A DNA stretch of 64,000 nt, from the NCBI RefSeq assembly GCF_009734405.1, contig NZ_CP046453.1, positions 372,001-436,000 of the forward strand, given 5' to 3'. Of this stretch, positions 8,868-17,024 are shown in pieces (within the stretch, counting starts at the first letter, position 1; each line of letters begins with the position of its first letter). The notes beneath the pieces were generated by a model. The model saw nothing but the letters and a program-made list of their open reading frames with translations, was not told where the DNA came from and searched no databases. The position numbers were made by a program, and so were the translations under genes. The stretch comes from Corynebacterium comes. Its GTDB lineage: Bacteria; Actinomycetota; Actinomycetes; Mycobacteriales; Mycobacteriaceae.

Positions 8868-10199
8868 GTGAGTGTTCTCGTCGTGGGAATGTCGCACCGG
8901 TCTGCGCCGGTGGCACTGCTCGAACGGCTGAGCATGGACGAGTCTGTCCGCCACGACACCAGCTCCCGCCTCGTCGAACGTCCCGCGCTCAGTGAGGCGA
9001 TGATCGTCTCCACATGCAACCGCCTGGAGATCTACTCCGTCACCAACTCCTTCCACTCCGGTGTGCAGGATGTGGTGGAGGTGTTGCACGAGATCTCTGA
9101 CGTCGACATCGACACGCTGCGGGGCTACCTGTACGTCCGGTACGCCGATGCAGCGGCCGAGCACATGATGGTGGTCGCCTCGGGCCTGGACTCCATGGTG
9201 GTCGGCGAGCAGCAGATCATCGGCCAGGTACGCACCTCGTACCAGGAGGCCACCGAGAAGGGCACCGTCGGGCCGGGGCTGCACAGGCTGGCGCAGACCG
9301 CGCTGCAGACCGGAAAGCGGGTCCACTCGGAGACCGACATCGATGATGCCGGGGCGTCGATGGTGTCCGTGGCCGTGGATGAGGCCCTGGAGAACCTGCA
9401 GATCGACAACCTCGAGGGGAAGACCGCACTGGTGCTCGGCGCCGGCGCGATGGCGTCGCTGGCGGCGACCCACCTGGGCCGGCTGGGCGTCGAGAAGCTC
9501 ATCATCGCCAACCGCACGCGTGAACGCGCGGAGCGGCTCGCGGAGCACTCCCGCGAGGCCGGCGTCGCGGCGGAGGTCGTGGATTTCGAGGACCGCGCGG
9601 CCACCCTCTCGCGGGTCGATCTCGCGGTGTCCGCCACCGGCGCCGATGAATTCACCATCACCCCCGCCGACATCCCGGCGGAACGCCTCCGCGAACTCAT
9701 GCTCATCGACCTGTCCATGCCGCGCGACATCGATGACTCGGTCGTCCAGTTCGACGGCGTGAACCTGGTCAACATCGAGCGTCTCCACCAGACGATCTCG
9801 GGCCGCGGCGAGAAGGCCACCGGCCACACGGCGGCGCTGGCGATCGTGGCGGAGCAGCTGCGGGAGTACACCTCCGAACAGCGGGTCCGGGATGTGGTGC
9901 CGGCGGTGTCGGCGCTGCGTCGGCACGCGGCGGAACTCGTCGACATTGAACTCGAAAGACTGCGTGGCCGGACCCCGGACATCGACGGCCCGGATTTCGA
10001 GGAGGTCACGCGCACGGTGCGCCGTGTCGTGGACAAGCTCCTCCATGAACCGACGGTGCGGGTGAAGAAGCTCGCCGCCGAATCTGGCGTCGTCTCCTAC
10101 GACTCCGCCCTCCAGGAGCTGTTCGGGCTGTCCACCGAGGCGCCGGCCGTTGCCGTCGACGTCGCGGACCTGCCCGAGGGCAAGCTCACCACCAAGTAA
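8868..10199 (+). CDS. hemA: Glutamyl-tRNA reductase
   Basis: A 443-residue enzyme that reduces glutamyl-tRNA to glutamate-1-semialdehyde with NADPH, the committed step of C5-pathway tetrapyrrole synthesis. The N-terminal GMSHRSAPVALLERL, catalytic Cys50 in STCNRLE, the block MVVGEQQIIGQVR, and the NADPH loop VLGAGAMASLAA are intact. A C-terminal dimerisation helix region follows. GTG 8868 has GAAGGA at 8858-8863 and places the catalytic cysteine at position 50, as usual; the open frame extends to 8760 without similarity. hemC follows 18 nt downstream. Confidence 0.97.
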   Translation: MSVLVVGMSHRSAPVALLERLSMDESVRHDTSSRLVERPALSEAMIVSTCNRLEIYSVTNSFHSGVQDVVEVLHEISDVDIDTLRGYLYVRYADAAAEHMMVVASGLDSMVVGEQQIIGQVRTSYQEATEKGTVGPGLHRLAQTALQTGKRVHSETDIDDAGASMVSVAVDEALENLQIDNLEGKTALVLGAGAMASLAATHLGRLGVEKLIIANRTRERAERLAEHSREAGVAAEVVDFEDRAATLSRVDLAVSATGADEFTITPADIPAERLRELMLIDLSMPRDIDDSVVQFDGVNLVNIERLHQTISGRGEKATGHTAALAIVAEQLREYTSEQRVRDVVPAVSALRRHAAELVDIELERLRGRTPDIDGPDFEEVTRTVRRVVDKLLHEPTVRVKKLAAESGVVSYDSALQELFGLSTEAPAVAVDVADLPEGKLTTK

Positions 10200-10217
10200 C
10201 CTCCAAGGAGTTTTTTC

Positions 10218-11108
10218 GTGACCCTGAAGATCGGCACCCGCCGTTCCAACCTCGCCACCACCCAGTCCGGGCACATGCGTGACGCCCTGATCGAAGCCGG
10301 CTACGACGCCGAGCTGCACCTGGTGACCACCGCCGGCGACGTGAACATGGCACCCGTCGAACGCATCGGCGTCGGCGTGTTCACGCAGGCGCTGCGCGAG
10401 GCTCTGGAGGCCGGCGAGTGCGACATTGCGGTCCATTCCTTCAAGGATCTGCCCACCGCCCCGGACGAGCGCTTCCACCTTGTCGTGCCCGTGCGTGCCG
10501 ACGCCCGCGAGGCACTCATCGCCCGGGACAACCTCACCCTGGATGATCTCCCGCAAGGTGCCCGCGTGGGCACCTCCGCCCCGCGGCGCATCTCCCAGCT
10601 CAAGGCGGTCCGCCCGGACCTGGACATCCGTCCGCTGCGCGGCAACATCGAAACCCGCATGGGCAAGGTCACCGAGGGGGAGCTCGACGCCGTCGTGCTG
10701 GCCTACGCCGGTCTGTCCCGCGTCGGCCAGGGCGGGCGCGCCACCCAGATCTTCGACCCGTCCGTGATCCTCCCGGCACCCGCCCAGGGGGCACTGGCCA
10801 TCGAGTGCCGGGCAGGCGACGTGAAGGCCCGCGAGGCCATCGACAGGCTCCTCGACGCGGCGGCCTTCCGCTGCGCCACCACCGAGCGCATCGTGCTCAA
10901 CCGACTCGAGGCCGGCTGCACCGCACCCGTCGCCTCCCATTCGACCATCGACGCAGACGGGACCATGCACCTGACCGCCGGCGTCTACGCCCTCGACGGT
11001 TCTTCGCAGCTGGTCTACACCGGCTCGGGCACCGATCCGGTGGCACTCGGCGAGGCGGCGGCGGCCGACCTCCTGGGACGTGGCGCGGCGGACCTCATCG
11101 CCAAGTAG
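10218..11108 (+). CDS. hemC: Hydroxymethylbilane synthase (porphobilinogen deaminase)
   Basis: A 296-residue enzyme that joins four porphobilinogens into hydroxymethylbilane. [12 protein letters not shown] at the N-terminus, KDLPT and GTSAPRR substrate-binding segments, and Cys234 in [10 protein letters not shown], which binds the dipyrromethane cofactor, are present. GTG 10218 has AAGGAG at 10205-10210. It forms an operon with hemA. Confidence 0.97.
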   Translation: MTLKIGTRRSNLATTQSGHMRDALIEAGYDAELHLVTTAGDVNMAPVERIGVGVFTQALREALEAGECDIAVHSFKDLPTAPDERFHLVVPVRADAREALIARDNLTLDDLPQGARVGTSAPRRISQLKAVRPDLDIRPLRGNIETRMGKVTEGELDAVVLAYAGLSRVGQGGRATQIFDPSVILPAPAQGALAIECRAGDVKAREAIDRLLDAAAFRCATTERIVLNRLEAGCTAPVASHSTIDADGTMHLTAGVYALDGSSQLVYTGSGTDPVALGEAAAADLLGRGAADLIAK

Positions 11109-11120
11109 CTCTCCGGCGTA

Positions 11121-11126
11121 TAGACT
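11121..11126 (+). promoter_or_regulatory. -10 element of the gene at 11137
   Basis: TAGACT (within TATAGACT) ends 10 nt before ATG 11137, so the transcript would have almost no leader. Confidence 0.45.
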
Positions 11127-11136
11127 CGCCAGCACA

Positions 11137-11508
11137 ATGGCTGTTCTCAAGATCACCGACCGGCAGGTCACCGTCTCTCTCGACTGGTGGGAGAAGCTCG
11201 CGGCGCGTCGCTCGAACTTCACCATCCCGACCCGCGCGATCACGGGGGTCTCCGTCGTCGAGGACGCCTGCAGCACGGCCATGGCCGTGCCCTCAGGCAG
11301 GCGCGCCCCCGGCACCCGTATCCGCGGCGTCACCAACACCGGAACATTCATGGCGGCCGACGGCACCGGGGCCAGTACCTTCGCCGTGTGCCACGGCAAG
11401 GGCCGGGGCATCATCCTGGAGCTGAAGTCAGCCACCGTGACTCGAATCATCATCTCCACCCCCAATGCCGAAGACTACGCACGTGAGCTGTCCCTGCTCG
11501 TGGGCTGA
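11137..11508 (+). CDS. Conserved hypothetical protein between hemC and hemD
   Basis: A 123-residue soluble protein of unknown function. It alternates short hydrophobic strands with polar turns: ITDRQVTVSLDWWEKL, then IPTRAITGVSVVED, ending in a helix, NAEDYARELSLLV. This is compatible with a small beta-rich PH-like fold. The assignment is structural guesswork only. No signal peptide or membrane segment is present. ATG 11137 is supported by a nearby -10; the frame is open upstream to 11080 through the hemC end. A link to heme metabolism is suggested only by position. Confidence 0.8.
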   Translation: MAVLKITDRQVTVSLDWWEKLAARRSNFTIPTRAITGVSVVEDACSTAMAVPSGRRAPGTRIRGVTNTGTFMAADGTGASTFAVCHGKGRGIILELKSATVTRIIISTPNAEDYARELSLLVG

Positions 11509-11735
11509 TTACCCGCGGGCGCTCCCGGTCCGGAAACGGCTCTGAGGGCCGTCGTCACGGGGCTACCGGCCGCCAGTCTCGGAAACGGGCTTTTCGTATT
11601 CCGGGCTTCCTAAATTAAGGTGTGAATACCACACTATGTACGCCCCTGAGCGATATGGCCCCCTTTAGTCCCGCAGCAGGGCGTGCATCTGTGTCCGAAC
11701 CTGTTGCGAGTAGTCCCACACTAGAAATGATCCGT

Positions 11736-13415
11736 ATGAGCATGGTCCCTCAGACCTCCCAGCCGGGAAAGGTCGTCTTCGTCGGCGCAGGCCCCGGAAA
11801 CCCCGATCTGCTGACCGTTCGTGCCCGCGAGGTGCTCGCTGCAACAACCATTGCCGTGACCGACCCTGGCGTGCTCAGTGGTGTTCGCGAGGTGGTGGCC
11901 TCCGCGCTGCCTGTCCCGCAGGAGCGTATCGACGCCGCCGAAGCCGAGTACGAGCGCATCTGTTCCGAAGCAAAGGAGGCCGGCGCGCGTCGTCGTCCGC
12001 CGCGCCCGCCGGAACCGACCGCTGCCGACATCCGTGACGTGGTGTCCCTCGAACCCCGGGAGGTCGTGGCGCAACTGCGTGACGCACTTGCCGAGGGCAC
12101 CGGCGATGTCATCCGCCTGGTCACCGGCAACCCGCTGACCCGTGATTCGACGATGGCGGAGATTGCCGCCGTCGCCGCCGCCGGGCTCGAGTTCCAGATC
12201 GTGCCGGGCATGTCCCTGCCGTCGACGGTCCCGTCCTTCGCCGGCATCGGCCTGGGCTCCACCTACACGGAGACCGACGTCACCAACAACAACGTCGACT
12301 GGGATCAGCTGGCCAGCGCACCGCAGCCGCTCGTGCTGCAGGCCACGGCAGAAGACCTGGCGACCATCGCCACCGAGCTGATCGCCCGGGGGATGGGGGC
12401 CGACATGCCCGTGTACGTCACGGTCAACGGCACCACCCGCCTGCAACGCACCCACGACGCCACCCTGGGCACCCTGGGGCGACTGGATGCGGAACTGCCT
12501 GGCCAGCTCGTGATCACCCTGGGCAAGGGCGTCGACGACCGCACCAAGTACTCCTGGTGGGAGAACCGCCCGCTCTACGGCTGGCGCGTGCTGGTGCCGC
12601 GGACGAAGGAGCAGGCGGCGTCGATGAGCGCCCGTCTGTCCGGCTACGGCGCGATTCCGCAGTCCGTGCCGACGATCTCCGTGGAGCCGCCCCGCAACCC
12701 TGCGCAGATGGAACGTGCCATCAAGGGCATTGTCGAGGGCCGCTACCAGTGGGTTGTGTTCACCTCCGTCAACGCCGTGTCCGCCGTGTGGGAGAAGATC
12801 GTCGAGTTCGGTCTCGACGCCCGCTCCTTCGCCGGCGTCCGCCTGGCCGCCGTGGGCACGAAGACCGCTCAGGCGGTCCGCGACCTGGGCATGACGCCTG
12901 AGCTGCTGCCGGACGTGACCCGGCAGAACGCTGCCGGCCTTGTCGAAGTGTTCCCCGACTATGTCGAGGATCTCGACCCGGTGGGTCGCGTCCTGCTGCC
13001 GCGTGCGGACATCGCCACCGACGTGCTCGTGGACGGCCTGGTCGAGCGTGGGTGGGAGGTCGACGACGTCGTCGCCTACCGCACGGTCCGCGCCGCCCCG
13101 CCCTCCGCCGAGATCCGCGAGATGATCAAGTCAGGTGGCTTCGACGCCGTCTGCTTCACCTCCTCCTCGACAGTGAAGAATCTGGTGGGCATCGCCGGCA
13201 AGCCGCATCAGCGCACCATCATCGCGTGCATCGGCCCCATGACCGCGGCCACCGCCAGGGAGATGGGCCTGCGTGTCGACGTCGTCCCGGAGATCGCCGA
13301 GGTCCCCGACCTTGTCGACGCCCTCGCCAGCCACGTTGCCGGCCTGCGCGCGGCCGGTCAGCTCCCGCCCCCGCGCAAGAAGCGTCGGGCCAGGCGTAGG
13401 CCGACCGAAGCCTGA
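11736..13415 (+). CDS. hemD: Uroporphyrinogen-III synthase fused to a methyltransferase-like domain
   Basis: A two-domain protein of about 559 residues. The N-terminal part (about 10-265) has the SAM-dependent tetrapyrrole methylase fold, with VGAGPGNPDLLTVRAREVL, but the usual GGDPFxFGRGxEE segment is replaced by TGNPLTRDSTMAE, so methylase activity is doubtful. The C-terminal part (about 280-540) is the HemD domain that cyclises hydroxymethylbilane to uroporphyrinogen III (GWRVLVPRTKEQA, VFTSVNAVSAVWE, CFTSSSTVKNLVGI). A basic tail ends it. The start is uncertain: GTG 11622 follows a perfectly spaced TAAATT (11611-11616) but would add 38 codons with low GC3; ATG 11736 follows TAGAAA by 8 nt. 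Confidence 0.93.
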   Translation: MSMVPQTSQPGKVVFVGAGPGNPDLLTVRAREVLAATTIAVTDPGVLSGVREVVASALPVPQERIDAAEAEYERICSEAKEAGARRRPPRPPEPTAADIRDVVSLEPREVVAQLRDALAEGTGDVIRLVTGNPLTRDSTMAEIAAVAAAGLEFQIVPGMSLPSTVPSFAGIGLGSTYTETDVTNNNVDWDQLASAPQPLVLQATAEDLATIATELIARGMGADMPVYVTVNGTTRLQRTHDATLGTLGRLDAELPGQLVITLGKGVDDRTKYSWWENRPLYGWRVLVPRTKEQAASMSARLSGYGAIPQSVPTISVEPPRNPAQMERAIKGIVEGRYQWVVFTSVNAVSAVWEKIVEFGLDARSFAGVRLAAVGTKTAQAVRDLGMTPELLPDVTRQNAAGLVEVFPDYVEDLDPVGRVLLPRADIATDVLVDGLVERGWEVDDVVAYRTVRAAPPSAEIREMIKSGGFDAVCFTSSSTVKNLVGIAGKPHQRTIIACIGPMTAATAREMGLRVDVVPEIAEVPDLVDALASHVAGLRAAGQLPPPRKKRRARRRPTEA

Positions 13416-13667
13416 GGCGGCCGGGGACCAGGGGAGTGATTCTGTCACTCCGCGGCCTGATGGACCGTCTGGTCTGTTTCCTGGCCCTTTACTTGGGTCA
13501 GAATGAAGTGGACGGCGGTCGAGCCGGGTAATTCGAGGACATTTCATTCTTTTCCTGAACTGTCCTGTCTAGTGAAAATAACTGCCTTCACCTGGCCTGG
13601 TCTGTTGAACTGCGTTGTTTCCGGTGCATGTCCAGGGAAAATCCTTCGATTAGTGGACTGACAGGTC

Positions 13668-13673
13668 TATTCT
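13668..13673 (+). promoter_or_regulatory. -10 element of the ROK-like regulator
   Basis: TATTCT ends 7 nt before GTG 13681. The 265-nt gap 13416-13680 is AT-richer than its surroundings and otherwise holds no recognisable feature. Confidence 0.5.
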
Positions 13674-13680
13674 GACGGAC

Positions 13681-14853
13681 GTGAACGCGTCTGCCATTAC
13701 TCTCGCCGGTACCGGACTCAGCCATTTCCGGCAGCCGGAAGCCCCCGTCGCACGTGTCCTCCATCAGATCCGCACGGTGCCTGGTGTGACCCGGGGGATG
13801 CTGCGGGATGGGTTGGGCTACTCACAGCCGAGCGTGACCAGGCACGTTCGGGCGCTCATGGAGGCCGGCCTGGTCGAGGAGCATCCGGTCGACCCGGACG
13901 GCGAACGCACCGGCCGACCCCACGTCAGCCTCAGCGTCGATGCCAGCCACGTGGTGGTCTGGGGGGCGCACATGGGGCTGCGTTCCACCGTCGTAGCCGC
14001 CAGCGACGGGGCGGGTCGGCTGATCCGGGAGGAATCGATCGACATTCCTGTGGCGGAGCTGCCCCCGGAGGTTGCGCTCGACCGCCTGGCGCAGGCGCTC
14101 GACCGTGTCGGCGTGGATCTGCCCCGCCCCGTCTCCGTGGGGGCGGCGTTCTCGTCGCATCTGGATCGCCAGGGCGCGATCACATCCCCCGCCTACGGTT
14201 GGGACCGGGTGAATCCGGGCGTCCACCTGTCGGCGGCACTCGGCCATGCGGTGGCCGTCAGCTCCGGCGTGGCGGCGATGGCCGGCCGTGAACTCTCCGC
14301 GACGCCCCTCGATGCCGGACCTGCGGGTTCGACGCTGTATTTCTATGCCCGTGAGGTGGTCAACCACGCCTGGATCGTCAACGGGGCGGTGCATCGGGCA
14401 CACTCCGGGCAGTCTCCGGAGTCTTTCGTGGAGGTGCCCGCAGGCAGCGCGCTCGCGCACGTTGCCCCGGGCGCTCATCCCCTGGGGAAGGCGACGGTCG
14501 TGCATGCCGCGCGGCGCGCAGGCCTGGATGCACCTGACTTTCCTTCGCTGGTCGCCCTCGCGGAGACGGACAGCCGGGCGCGTGCGCTCCTCGACGAACG
14601 CGCTGACCTGATTGCCCGGGCGATCCTCCTGTCACTGGATGTCATGGACCCGGAGACGCTCGTCCTGGCGGGTGACGGCTTCCGGATGGACCGGAAGGGA
14701 CTGCGCACGGTGGTGACGAAGATCCGCGCACGCAGGGGCGGCCCGGATCAGTTGCGGATCAACCTTGCGGGACCGCATGTCATCCGGGACGCCGCGTTGC
14801 TGGCGGGACTGCACCAGTTCTGGCGGAATCCGCTGGACCCGGAGGTGGCGTGA
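13681..14853 (+). CDS. ROK-family-like transcriptional regulator
   Basis: A 390-residue protein. An N-terminal winged helix (about residues 22-85; [20 protein letters not shown], then LMEAGLVEE) is followed by a ROK-type ASKHA domain with a degenerate first phosphate loop ([10 protein letters not shown]) and a proximal [18 protein letters not shown] block. The kinase signature and the ROK zinc cysteines (CxCGxxGC) are not evident, so it should act as a repressor or activator sensing a small molecule rather than as a sugar kinase. It is leaderless. It splits hemD from hemB. The ligand and target operon are unknown; sugar or amino-sugar control is typical of the family. Confidence 0.85.
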   Translation: MNASAITLAGTGLSHFRQPEAPVARVLHQIRTVPGVTRGMLRDGLGYSQPSVTRHVRALMEAGLVEEHPVDPDGERTGRPHVSLSVDASHVVVWGAHMGLRSTVVAASDGAGRLIREESIDIPVAELPPEVALDRLAQALDRVGVDLPRPVSVGAAFSSHLDRQGAITSPAYGWDRVNPGVHLSAALGHAVAVSSGVAAMAGRELSATPLDAGPAGSTLYFYAREVVNHAWIVNGAVHRAHSGQSPESFVEVPAGSALAHVAPGAHPLGKATVVHAARRAGLDAPDFPSLVALAETDSRARALLDERADLIARAILLSLDVMDPETLVLAGDGFRMDRKGLRTVVTKIRARRGGPDQLRINLAGPHVIRDAALLAGLHQFWRNPLDPEVA

Positions 14854-14866
14854 CGGGCAGGACCTC

Positions 14867-14872
14867 TATGAT
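14867..14872 (+). promoter_or_regulatory. -10 element of hemB
   Basis: TATGAT just after the ROK gene stop. A start near 14880 gives a leader of about 40 nt containing GGAAGGA at 14902-14908. Confidence 0.55.
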
Positions 14873-14921
14873 GGCTGGAAGTAGCCAACTCCTGACGTTT
14901 CCGGAAGGACCAGCATCCGCT

Positions 14922-15944
14922 GTGACTGATCAGTCGACCCCGTACGTGCCCGTTCCCACCCGTCGTCCCCGCCGCCTGCGGTCCAGCCCGGCGATGCGGG
15001 AGCTTGTGTCAGAGACCGCCCTTCGTCCGGCTGACCTGATCCTGCCGATGTTCATCGCCGACGGCATCGGGGAGCCGCGGGAGATCTCCTCCATGCCCGG
15101 CGTATTCCAGCACACCCTGGATTCTTTGAAGCGCGCCGCGCATGAGGCGCTCGAAGCCGGCGTGCGCTGCGTCGATCTCTTCGGCGTCCCCCGCGACGAG
15201 GACAAGGACGCCGAGGGCAGTCCGTCGTGTGAGCCGGAGGGTGTGCTCAACCACGCACTGGCGGCCATGCGGGAGGAGTTCGGTGATGACCTGCTCATCA
15301 TGGCGGACACCTGCCTCGATGAGTTCACCGACCACGGGCACTGTGGCGTGGTGCGGCAGGACCGGTGGGGACGTGCGGTCGTCGATAATGACGCGACGCT
15401 CGGGCTCTACCAGAAGATGTCGGTGGCGCAGGCTGACGCCGGTGCCCACATCATCTCCCCCTCGGGGATGATGGACGGCCAGATCCTGGCCATCCGGGAA
15501 GCTCTCGACGCCGCGGGACACGAGGACGTGTCGATCATGGCGTACTCCGCGAAGTACGCCTCCGCGTTCTACGGCCCGTTCCGCGAGGCCGTCGGTTCCT
15601 CCCTGGAGGGGGACCGCCGCACCTACCAGCAGGATCCCGCCAACGTGCGCGAGTCGTTGCTGGAGGCGGAACTCGATGTCGAGGAGGGCGCGGACTTCAT
15701 CATGGTCAAGCCCGCCATGCCCTACCTGGATGTCCTGCGGGCCGTCGCCGAGGCCTCCCCGGTGCCGGTCGCCGCCTACCAGGTCTCCGGTGAGTACGCC
15801 ATGCTGCAGGCGGCCGCCCGCAACGGCTGGCTCGACCTGGAGGCGGTGATGATGGAGTCCCTGACCTCCATCAAGCGGGCCGGCGCCAACCAGATCCTCA
15901 CCTACTTCGCCACCGACGCCGCACGGGTGCTGAACAACCGCTGA
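14922..15944 (+). CDS. hemB: Delta-aminolevulinic acid dehydratase (porphobilinogen synthase)
   Basis: A 340-residue enzyme that condenses two 5-aminolevulinates to porphobilinogen. Both active-site lysines are in view, in [14 protein letters not shown] and [10 protein letters not shown]. The metal region reads [14 protein letters not shown]: Asp replaces the second cysteine of the zinc type (DVCLCxYTxHGHCG), so a Mg-dependent enzyme is expected. GTG 14922 was chosen for its ribosome-binding site; the frame is open back to 14850 across the promoter. Its stop overlaps the next ATG by one base. Confidence 0.96.
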   Translation: MTDQSTPYVPVPTRRPRRLRSSPAMRELVSETALRPADLILPMFIADGIGEPREISSMPGVFQHTLDSLKRAAHEALEAGVRCVDLFGVPRDEDKDAEGSPSCEPEGVLNHALAAMREEFGDDLLIMADTCLDEFTDHGHCGVVRQDRWGRAVVDNDATLGLYQKMSVAQADAGAHIISPSGMMDGQILAIREALDAAGHEDVSIMAYSAKYASAFYGPFREAVGSSLEGDRRTYQQDPANVRESLLEAELDVEEGADFIMVKPAMPYLDVLRAVAEASPVPVAAYQVSGEYAMLQAAARNGWLDLEAVMMESLTSIKRAGANQILTYFATDAARVLNNR

Positions 15945-16507
15945 TGACTGACACCACCCCGGACACCACCGACTCCCGGAAACCGGAGACCATCCGGCTA
16001 CTGCTGCTGCTGTTCGCAGTGGCGGTCGGCGGGGAGATCCTCCACCAGATACTCAACGTCGTCATCGGACTCATGGACCCCTCCGCGTTCATCGCCGCGG
16101 CCAAGGACGCCCTCACGGAGGAACAGGCCGCTGAGCTCGGAGATGGGGCGGTCACCACCTCCGTCTACGCGTCCATGTTTCTCGCCGCGGCCCTCGGCAT
16201 AGCGATCATGGGCCTGCTGGCGTTCATGCTGGTGCTGATCAACCGGCGCTCCAGGCATGCCGGACTGGCCCGCCGGATGCTGCTGGTCTTCGGCTTCTAC
16301 TTCGGGTTCCGTACCCTGCTCCTGTTCGTGGCCGCCCCGGGCGGCAACGACGTTCCCATGGCAATGTATCTCCTGGACGGCAGCGTGCAGATCATCGTCG
16401 GTGTGGCCGCTGTCCTGGGCCTGATCTTCTCCTTCCGGCCGGAGGCGCTCAGGTGGACCCGTGAAATCGACGAATCCGGCAACCGGACCGACCCGCGACG
16501 AAAGTGA
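15944..16507 (+). CDS. Conserved membrane protein downstream of hemB
   Basis: A 187-residue protein of unknown function with four predicted membrane segments: LLLLLFAVAVGGEILHQIL, MFLAAALGIAIMGLLAFMLV, LLVFGFYFGFRTLLLFVAA and MYLLDGSVQIIVGVAAVLG. The N-terminus is short and hydrophilic. The ATG overlaps the hemB TGA (TGATG), so translation is probably coupled. Two membrane-protein genes follow hemB in mycobacteria too (Rv0513/Rv0514, from memory), so it may be an old companion of heme synthesis. Confidence 0.85.
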   Translation: MTDTTPDTTDSRKPETIRLLLLLFAVAVGGEILHQILNVVIGLMDPSAFIAAAKDALTEEQAAELGDGAVTTSVYASMFLAAALGIAIMGLLAFMLVLINRRSRHAGLARRMLLVFGFYFGFRTLLLFVAAPGGNDVPMAMYLLDGSVQIIVGVAAVLGLIFSFRPEALRWTREIDESGNRTDPRRK

Positions 16508-16513
16508 GCAGCC

Positions 16514-17014
16514 GTGCCCAGCATGTTCCCCGGGATGTACGCCTCGCCGGATGACCCCAACCGTGGTCCCCGGAAGCAGTCCCCCGGAAAAGACGGGGAC
16601 ACCTGGCCCAACTCGCTGCGCTGGGGCTACTACGTCAGCGTGGCGGCGGCGATCTTCATGGTCTTCACCGGTCTGGTCGTGCTCACCCAGGATGTCGCCG
16701 GTGACTCCGGGGCGTCCGCGGACATGATCCAGGCCTTCGGGCGCAATGTCCGCTTCATCGGCGCGTTCAACATCATCGCCGGCCTGGTGATCGCAGCCCT
16801 GGCTGCGCAGCTGAAGGTCGGCGGCAGGATCTCGCGGCGCGTGCTGGCCGCCGTCTTCGCCCTGGCGGTGTTCTTCAATACCGCAGCATTCGCCATCCAG
16901 GTGGGTGGGTTCGCCATGGTTCTCATCGTTGTTCTGCTGGGGGTGGCTGCCGTGATGCTCTTCCGGCCCGATGCCAACGAGTACATACGGCGGATGAGCA
17001 GCCGGGAGGACTAG
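16514..17014 (+). CDS. Conserved membrane protein, second gene after hemB
   Basis: A 166-residue protein of unknown function. About 35 polar residues precede four hydrophobic segments: YYVSVAAAIFMVFTGLVVLT, FIGAFNIIAGLVIAALAAQL, LAAVFALAVFFNTAAFAIQV and MVLIVVLLGVAAVMLF. It begins at GTG 16514, 6 nt after the previous stop, in the same apparent operon. Its TAG stop (17012-17014) forms the first half of the -10 for the next gene. Confidence 0.83.
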   Translation: MPSMFPGMYASPDDPNRGPRKQSPGKDGDTWPNSLRWGYYVSVAAAIFMVFTGLVVLTQDVAGDSGASADMIQAFGRNVRFIGAFNIIAGLVIAALAAQLKVGGRISRRVLAAVFALAVFFNTAAFAIQVGGFAMVLIVVLLGVAAVMLFRPDANEYIRRMSSRED

Positions 17015-17017
17015 TCT
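17012..17017 (+). promoter_or_regulatory. -10 element of the P-type-ATPase-like gene, fused to a stop codon
   Basis: TAGTCT ends 7 nt before ATG 17025; its TAG is the stop of the preceding membrane-protein gene. Confidence 0.55.
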
Positions 17018-17024
17018 TCGGTCT

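Noticed and set aside
8829..11465. An 878-codon open frame on the minus strand across hemA, hemC and the next gene
   Set aside because: It is a GC-bias shadow: the plus strand encodes well-conserved enzymes there, and the antisense protein is Arg/Gly/Val/His-rich without domains.
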